Assembly (NCBI RefSeq): GCF_027947535.2
Contig: NZ_JAAGKO020000038.1
Location: 1 to 64,000 of the forward strand
Direction: 5' to 3'
DNA from: Streptantibioticus silvisoli
GTDB lineage: Bacteria > Actinomycetota > Actinomycetes > Streptomycetales > Streptomycetaceae
Length of the DNA stretch: 64,000 nucleotides
The notes under the pieces were generated by a model. That model worked only from the letters and a program-made list of their open reading frames with translations, did not search any database and was not told the DNA's origin. Below, in pieces: positions 60,103 through 64,000 of the stretch (the stretch's first letter is position 1; every line of letters starts with the position of its first letter). The position numbers and the translations under genes are program-made.

Positions 60103-61251
60103 GTGTTGCGTGATCCCCCGCCGGCCGTACTGGACGGGCCGTGCCCGGTGTCCGGCGCCGCCGGCCTGCCGGCGCGGGCGGCGGCCTTCCTGCTCGACCC
60201 GGGGCTCACGGCCGGGCGGGACGAGGCGGAGGTACGGGCCCGGCTGCTGGAGGCCGGTGAGGAGATCCGGTCGTCCGGCACCTACCGGCACCGCACCGCC
60301 GAACTGGTCCACGGCAGCAGGGTGGCCTGGCGCAACCACGCCCGCTGCGTGGGACGGCTGCACTGGAAGGCGCTGCGGGTGCTCGACCGGCGGGAGGCGA
60401 CCACCGCCGAGGAGGTCTTCCAAGCGTGCGTGGACCATCTGCGGATCGCGACGAACGGCGGTCAACTGCTGCCCGTCATCACGGTGTTCGCACCGCGGCG
60501 CCCGGACGGGCAGGCGATCCGGGTGTGGAACCCGCAACTGGTGCGCTACGCCGGGTACCGGATGGCGGACGGTTCGGTGCTGGGTGACCCGCTGCACGTG
60601 GAGTTCACCGAGGCGGTGCGGGCGCTGGGCTGGCGCGGGCCGGGCGGCCGGTTCGACGTGCTGCCGCTGGTGGTCTCGGTGCCGGGCCGGCCACCGCGCT
60701 GGTTCGACCTGCCGGCCGACGCGGTCCTCGAAGTACCCATCTCGCACCCGGAGTTGGCCGACCTCGCCGAACTGGGGCTGCGCTGGCACGCCGTTCCGGC
60801 CATCTCCGACATGCGGCTGGAGATCGGCGGCGTCGACTACCCGGCCTGCCCGTTCAACGGCTGGTACGTGGGCTACGAGGTCGGCGCCCGCAACCTGGCC
60901 GACGCCGACCGGTACGACATGCTGCCCCGGGTGGCGGCCCTGATGGGTCTCGACACCGGCCGGGAGGACTCGTTGTGGAAGGACCGGGCGCTGGTGGAAC
61001 TCAACCGCGCGGTGCTGCACTCCTTCCGGCAGGCCGGGGTGCACATGGTCGACCACCACACCGTCACCCGGCAGTTCGTCACCCACGAGGAACGCGAACT
61101 GCGGCACGGCCGGACCACGCCGGCCGACCGCGACTGGATCGTGCCGCCGCTGTCGGCCTGCACGACACCGGTCTTCTCCCGCCGCTACGCGTACGCCGCG
61201 AGCACGCCGGACTTCCACCGGCAACCGGCCGCCTGGGACCCGTCGTCGTGA
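60103..61251 (+). CDS. nos: bacterial nitric oxide synthase oxygenase
   Basis: 382 aa, oxygenase domain only, as in other bacteria. Heme-thiolate Cys82 sits in VAWRNHARCVGRLHW. The substrate-pocket motif FNGWYVGYEVGARN holds the Glu259 that binds the L-Arg guanidinium; the usual Thr before it (GTE) is Tyr here. Further family blocks: NPQLVRYAGYRMADGSVLGDP, MVDHHTVTRQFVTHEE and WIVPPLSACTT. GTG start with GAGGAGG upstream. It makes NO from L-arginine using a borrowed reductase. In Streptomyces NOS serves NO signalling or, with P450 TxtE, nitration of Trp in thaxtomin. No reductase partner is adjacent. Confidence 0.93.
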   Translation: MLRDPPPAVLDGPCPVSGAAGLPARAAAFLLDPGLTAGRDEAEVRARLLEAGEEIRSSGTYRHRTAELVHGSRVAWRNHARCVGRLHWKALRVLDRREATTAEEVFQACVDHLRIATNGGQLLPVITVFAPRRPDGQAIRVWNPQLVRYAGYRMADGSVLGDPLHVEFTEAVRALGWRGPGGRFDVLPLVVSVPGRPPRWFDLPADAVLEVPISHPELADLAELGLRWHAVPAISDMRLEIGGVDYPACPFNGWYVGYEVGARNLADADRYDMLPRVAALMGLDTGREDSLWKDRALVELNRAVLHSFRQAGVHMVDHHTVTRQFVTHEERELRHGRTTPADRDWIVPPLSACTTPVFSRRYAYAASTPDFHRQPAAWDPSS

Positions 61252-61319
61252 CGGCGGGCGGGTCCGTGCGGTTGCATGGGGGCCAACGCGCGGACCGGCC
61301 CGGCGAAAGGACAGCGGAC

Positions 61320-61916
61320 GTGGGCGATCAGCCGCATCAGGAGTACGCACGGGCGGTGGCCGGCGCCTTCGCCGGGGCCCGGCATCCGGCACGGTGGAAC
61401 GCGGCGGGCGCCGGGCCGCAGGAATGGGCGGCGGTCTTCGAGTGGCGGGCCGGCGAGCCGGGGGCCGATCCGGCGGTGTGGCCGCACGGGGTGATGCTGA
61501 CCTGGACGCAGCCGGCCGGCTGGACCGCGGTCGACCCCGACCCGGACCCGTCGACGGCCGCCTTCACGCTGGCGCTGCCCGTCGACCGGCTCGCGACGCC
61601 CGCCTCGCTGGCCGTGCTGCTGCCCCTGCTGCTGACCGGCGCCTTCGACGACCTGCCGCGCGCCGGCGCCCGCTGGCAGGACCCGCGCGCCCCGGAACTG
61701 GCGCACCTGCTGGGCCTGGGACCGCCCGCCGACGGCCTGGTGACGCTGTTCGGCGGCCCGCTGGACGGCCGCGTCGTCGACATCGGCGACGCCCCCGCCC
61801 GCGAGACGCCCGGCGGCCTGGTCGCCCTCCCCCAGGACGACTCCGACGCCCCCGACGACGTGCTGTACGCCCGCGACCCCACGGGCACGTGGCGGTGGGT
61901 GGACGGGAGGGGGTGA
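61320..61916 (+). CDS. hypothetical protein downstream of NOS
   Basis: 198 aa from GTG 61320 (AAAGGA about nine bases upstream). Not recognised. Hydrophilic N-terminal half with many Trp (RWNAAGAGPQEWAAVFEWRAGEPG, WPHGVMLTWTQPAGW), then a Leu/Ala-rich helix (LASLAVLLPLLLTGAFDDLP) and a small beta-rich C-terminus LFGGPLDGRVVDIGD...YARDPTGTWRWVD; that part has a split-barrel look often found in small phage- or hydrolase-associated proteins. No signal peptide. Same strand as NOS, 68 bp apart, so possibly co-transcribed. Confidence 0.6.
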   Translation: MGDQPHQEYARAVAGAFAGARHPARWNAAGAGPQEWAAVFEWRAGEPGADPAVWPHGVMLTWTQPAGWTAVDPDPDPSTAAFTLALPVDRLATPASLAVLLPLLLTGAFDDLPRAGARWQDPRAPELAHLLGLGPPADGLVTLFGGPLDGRVVDIGDAPARETPGGLVALPQDDSDAPDDVLYARDPTGTWRWVDGRG

Positions 61917-62404
61917 GGGGGTGTGGTCCCCTCCGGGAGTGCGGTTCCCTCCGGGGGGGTGAGGCGCCGGCCGGGCGTGAGTGCGAGGCCGCGCACCGGG
62001 GCGTGGGACCTGGGACGCCGGCCGGGGCCGAAGCGTCGGCCGGCGGTGGGCCGCGCGGGCCCGGGGCTGAGGGCTCAGCCGGTCTGCGGGGCGCGGGCCG
62101 ACGTCAGGAGGTCGGGCCGGAGCGGACCCGCCAACCGGTCCCAGATGCCCCGCGCCGACGCCAAGGGACTGACCCCGGACCGGAGTCGCAACGTCAGCCG
62201 GGCCTCAGAAGTCCGCGCCGACGTCAGGAGCCTGCCCCCGGGCCGGGGCTGAAGCGTCAGCCCGCGGTGGGACGCGTTGGCCGGGTTGAAGCCTCGACCC
62301 ACGGGAGGACCCGCGCCGGCGTCAGCAGCCCCGACCGGGCGCCGCGGCGGCCCGTCCCCGTGTCACGCCCGTACGCCCACCCCGGCCCCGCGGCCCGTCA
62401 GCCC

Positions 62405-62495
62405 GCACCCCGCACCCCGCACCGCGCACCGCGCACCGCGCACCGCGCACCGCGCACCGCGCACCGCGCACCGCGCACCGCGCACCGCGCACCCC
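62405..62495. repeat. 13 tandem copies of a 7-bp unit
   Basis: GCACCGC (first two and last copies GCACCCC) is repeated 13 times without a break. The whole 61917-62542 interval is non-coding and also contains three spaced near-copies of GGGCCGGGGCTGA-G-GTCAGCC (about 62052, 62180 region and 62235). No function is visible. Confidence 0.85.
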
Positions 62496-62542
62496 GCAGG
62501 CCACCGCACGTCGGCCCACCCCGCAAGCCGACGCGGTCACCC

Positions 62543-63496
62543 TCATCCCGCTCCCGGCAGCCGGACCTCGACCGTGCCGTCGTCGAGGACGCGGCTGTCG
62601 AAGCGGGGTTGCGGCGCGGTGGCCGGGCCTTTGACGTTGTGGCCGTCGCTGAGCCGGAAGACGCTGCCGTGCCAGGGGCAGGTGACGCATCCGTCGACCA
62701 CCCGGCCGTCGGACAGCGGGCCGGACAGGTGGCTGCACCGGTCGGCCAGGACCTGCGGGGTGCCGCCCGGCGTGCGGACCACCAGCACCGGTACCTCGCC
62801 GACGGTGGCCCGTACCGCGACGCCGACCGGGAAGTCCTCCATCCGGCCGACGGCGTGCCAGCCGGGCGCCACCAGGTGGGGCACCGGTTCGGCCTTGTTG
62901 GGGCCGGCCGCCTGACGGTAGGCCAGGTGGCCGCCGAGCATGCCGCCGACGCCCGCCACCGAAAGACCGGCCCAGCCCAGCGCGCGGCCGAGTCCCTGAC
63001 GGCCGGACAGCCGGGCGGCCAGCGATCCGCCGTAGAGGCCGACGGCCACGACGTTGGAGGCGGCGTGCACGATGCCGGTGCGCATCTGCGGCTCGTGCAG
63101 CTCGGCCCAGTCCACCCAGCCGGCCGCGGCCGCCGGTCCCGCGGTGGCCAGGCCGACGGCGACGAGCGTGCCGGCGGCGCGTTCACTGCCCGGGACCAGG
63201 TCCAGCACGGCCGCCGACAGCCAGGCGCCCATCGGCAGTTGGACCAGGACGGGGTGCAGCGGGTGGCCGAGGGCGCGGCCGTGCAGGACGTCGCGCAGCC
63301 GGCCCAGCGGCAGCTTGCGCACGACGTCGCGCACCGGGCCGGTGACCGCGTCCAGCGCCTCGGCCTCCTCGATGGCGTCGAGCGAGGTGAGCAGCGCGGA
63401 CTCGGCGCGGCCGGGTACGTCGCGCGGCGTGGCGGACACGGCCGCGGCCACCGCCGCGGACGCTGCGGACAGGGCTGATCCGGCGGAGAACCTCAT
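62543..63496 (-). CDS. DUF2231-Rieske fusion membrane protein
   Basis: 317 aa. ATG 63496 has GGGAGGC directly upstream; the longer frame is Arg-rich and unlikely. Residues about 70-200 are a DUF2231 four-helix membrane domain (LGHPLHPVLVQLPMGAWLSAAVLDLV opening, HP motif). About 215-317 is a Rieske domain with CSHLSGPLSDG and CPWHGSVFRL (Cys-His pairs for a 2Fe-2S cluster). It is probably a membrane-bound electron-transfer protein. Partner oxygenase not seen nearby. Confidence 0.88.
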   Translation of the reverse strand: MRFSAGSALSAASAAVAAAVSATPRDVPGRAESALLTSLDAIEEAEALDAVTGPVRDVVRKLPLGRLRDVLHGRALGHPLHPVLVQLPMGAWLSAAVLDLVPGSERAAGTLVAVGLATAGPAAAAGWVDWAELHEPQMRTGIVHAASNVVAVGLYGGSLAARLSGRQGLGRALGWAGLSVAGVGGMLGGHLAYRQAAGPNKAEPVPHLVAPGWHAVGRMEDFPVGVAVRATVGEVPVLVVRTPGGTPQVLADRCSHLSGPLSDGRVVDGCVTCPWHGSVFRLSDGHNVKGPATAPQPRFDSRVLDDGTVEVRLPGAG

Positions 63497-63642
63497 GCCT
63501 CCCGGGTTGCCGTATCCGCCCGGTGCCAAACGGGATCGGCGCGACGCCACCCGGGCGGACCGGAACCGGGACAGGTCGGGGCAGTAGCGGCGCCGAGCCG
63601 GGGTAGGCGCCTGGCAACGCACGTCCGGAAGGGGTGTCTGCG

Positions 63643-64000
63643 ATGTCGATGCGGGCAAAGGGCTGGGCACGGTCGTTCCCGGTGTCGGGTGGTATCCGGG
63701 CCGGGCGGCAGTGGGCACGGGACCACTTGGCCGCTCTGGGGTGGCCGGCCGACGAACCGGAGACGGTGGACGCCGTCCTGCTGACCGTCTCGGAACTGCT
63801 GACCAACGCGCACCTGCATGCGCACAGCACGGCGGAGATGGTGATGAGCTGGGACGGGCGCTGCCTGCACGTCAGTGTCGCCGACCGCGATCCGCACATG
63901 CCCACCCGGCGGGAGCCGAGCCCGACGGCCCCCGGCGGCCGCGGCATGGCGCTGGTCGACGCCCTGGCCGACACCTGGGAGGCGCACCGCATGCCGGGCG
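63643..64000 (+). CDS. HATPase anti-sigma/RsbW-like protein, truncated by window edge
   Basis: At least 119 residues, running off the right end. GGAAGGGG precedes ATG 63643. SFPVSGGIRAGRQWARDHLAALGW and TVSELLTNAHLHAHSTAEM (N-box), SVADRDPHMP (G1) and GGRGMALVDALAD (G2) are the streptomycete ATP-binding regulatory (RsbW/SpoIIAB-like) pattern. These proteins phosphorylate or sequester sigma-factor partners. The C-terminus is outside the window. Confidence 0.85.
   Translation, partial: MSMRAKGWARSFPVSGGIRAGRQWARDHLAALGWPADEPETVDAVLLTVSELLTNAHLHAHSTAEMVMSWDGRCLHVSVADRDPHMPTRREPSPTAPGGRGMALVDALADTWEAHRMPG

Noticed and set aside
53608-61251. Thaxtomin-type nitration cluster (NOS plus TxtE-like P450)
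   Set aside because: The P450 lacks TxtE-like length and motifs, no NRPS is present, and NOS is divergent from the P450 operon. Kept only as a loose hypothesis.
62405-62495. CRISPR-like array
   Set aside because: Uninterrupted 7-bp microsatellite with no spacers, and no cas genes in the window.
1-64000. tRNA, rRNA, insertion sequences or prophage
   Set aside because: No cloverleaf, rRNA-like stretch, transposase motif or terminal inverted repeats were found by eye; a tRNA scan could still detect something missed.

Overview
The window is very GC-rich actinobacterial chromosome. Dense genes, frequent GTG starts, four-base stop/start overlaps, GC-rich hairpin terminators without U-tracts, DasR-type control of a chitinase, many secreted glycoside hydrolases with C-terminal lectin domains, and orphan roadblock, TetR, PadR and MmyB-type regulators point to a soil actinomycete of the Streptomycetaceae (Streptomyces or a close relative). 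I see no rRNA, tRNA, CRISPR array, insertion sequence or prophage. Broken genes are limited to a TetR/CGNR composite (9.5-10.2 kb) and a SnoaL-like stub (33.4 kb). The last gene runs off the right edge.

Layout. 0-1.6 kb: secreted GH18 chitinase with a DasR-like operator. 1.8-6.7 kb: acyl-CoA (propionyl-CoA) carboxylase operon (beta, epsilon, biotinylated alpha) and a divergent TetR repressor. 6.9-9.3 kb: PadR regulator translationally coupled to an aromatic FAD monooxygenase with a repeat-coded N-terminal extension. 10.3-14.0 kb: YagTSR-type molybdenum aldehyde oxidoreductase operon. 14.7-16.4 kb: three-gene roadblock-like operon. 17-21.5 kb: NmrA-like/TetR and MmyB/SDR divergent pairs, then a secreted SGNH lipase. 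21.5-25.3 kb: membrane-anchored periplasmic-binding receptor with a STAND-like NTPase whose P-loop lacks lysine. 25.7-33.1 kb: secreted polysaccharide-degradation island (GH27, GH76, G1 glutamic peptidase, GH127), in which GH76 and GH127 share an identical upstream 12-mer. 33.4-39.1 kb: mixed housekeeping genes (class II amidotransferase, nitroreductase/HxlR pair, orphan solute-binding protein, two methyltransferases).

39.5-45.1 kb: CitA/CitB-type two-component system divergent from an NMT1/SsuA-type ABC importer. 45.2-51.2 kb: oligopeptide-type ABC importer preceded by a short, apparently leaderless ORF ending His-Cys-Arg, and with two ATPases fused through an elastin-like linker. 51.4-52.3 kb: secreted lipase. 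52.3-59.8 kb: a tightly coupled operon (FAD monooxygenase, FMN alpha-hydroxy-acid oxidase, unusual P450, CPA2 antiporter) directly downstream of an OmpR-type two-component system. 60.1 kb: bacterial nitric oxide synthase. 62.5-64 kb: Rieske/DUF2231 membrane protein and the start of a HATPase anti-sigma-like protein.

The best candidates for undescribed biology are (i) the FMO/hydroxy-acid oxidase/atypical P450/antiporter module with its own two-component system and neighbouring NO synthase, (ii) the receptor/STAND-like pair, and (iii) the cysteine-type leader ORF with the elastin-linked double ATPase.
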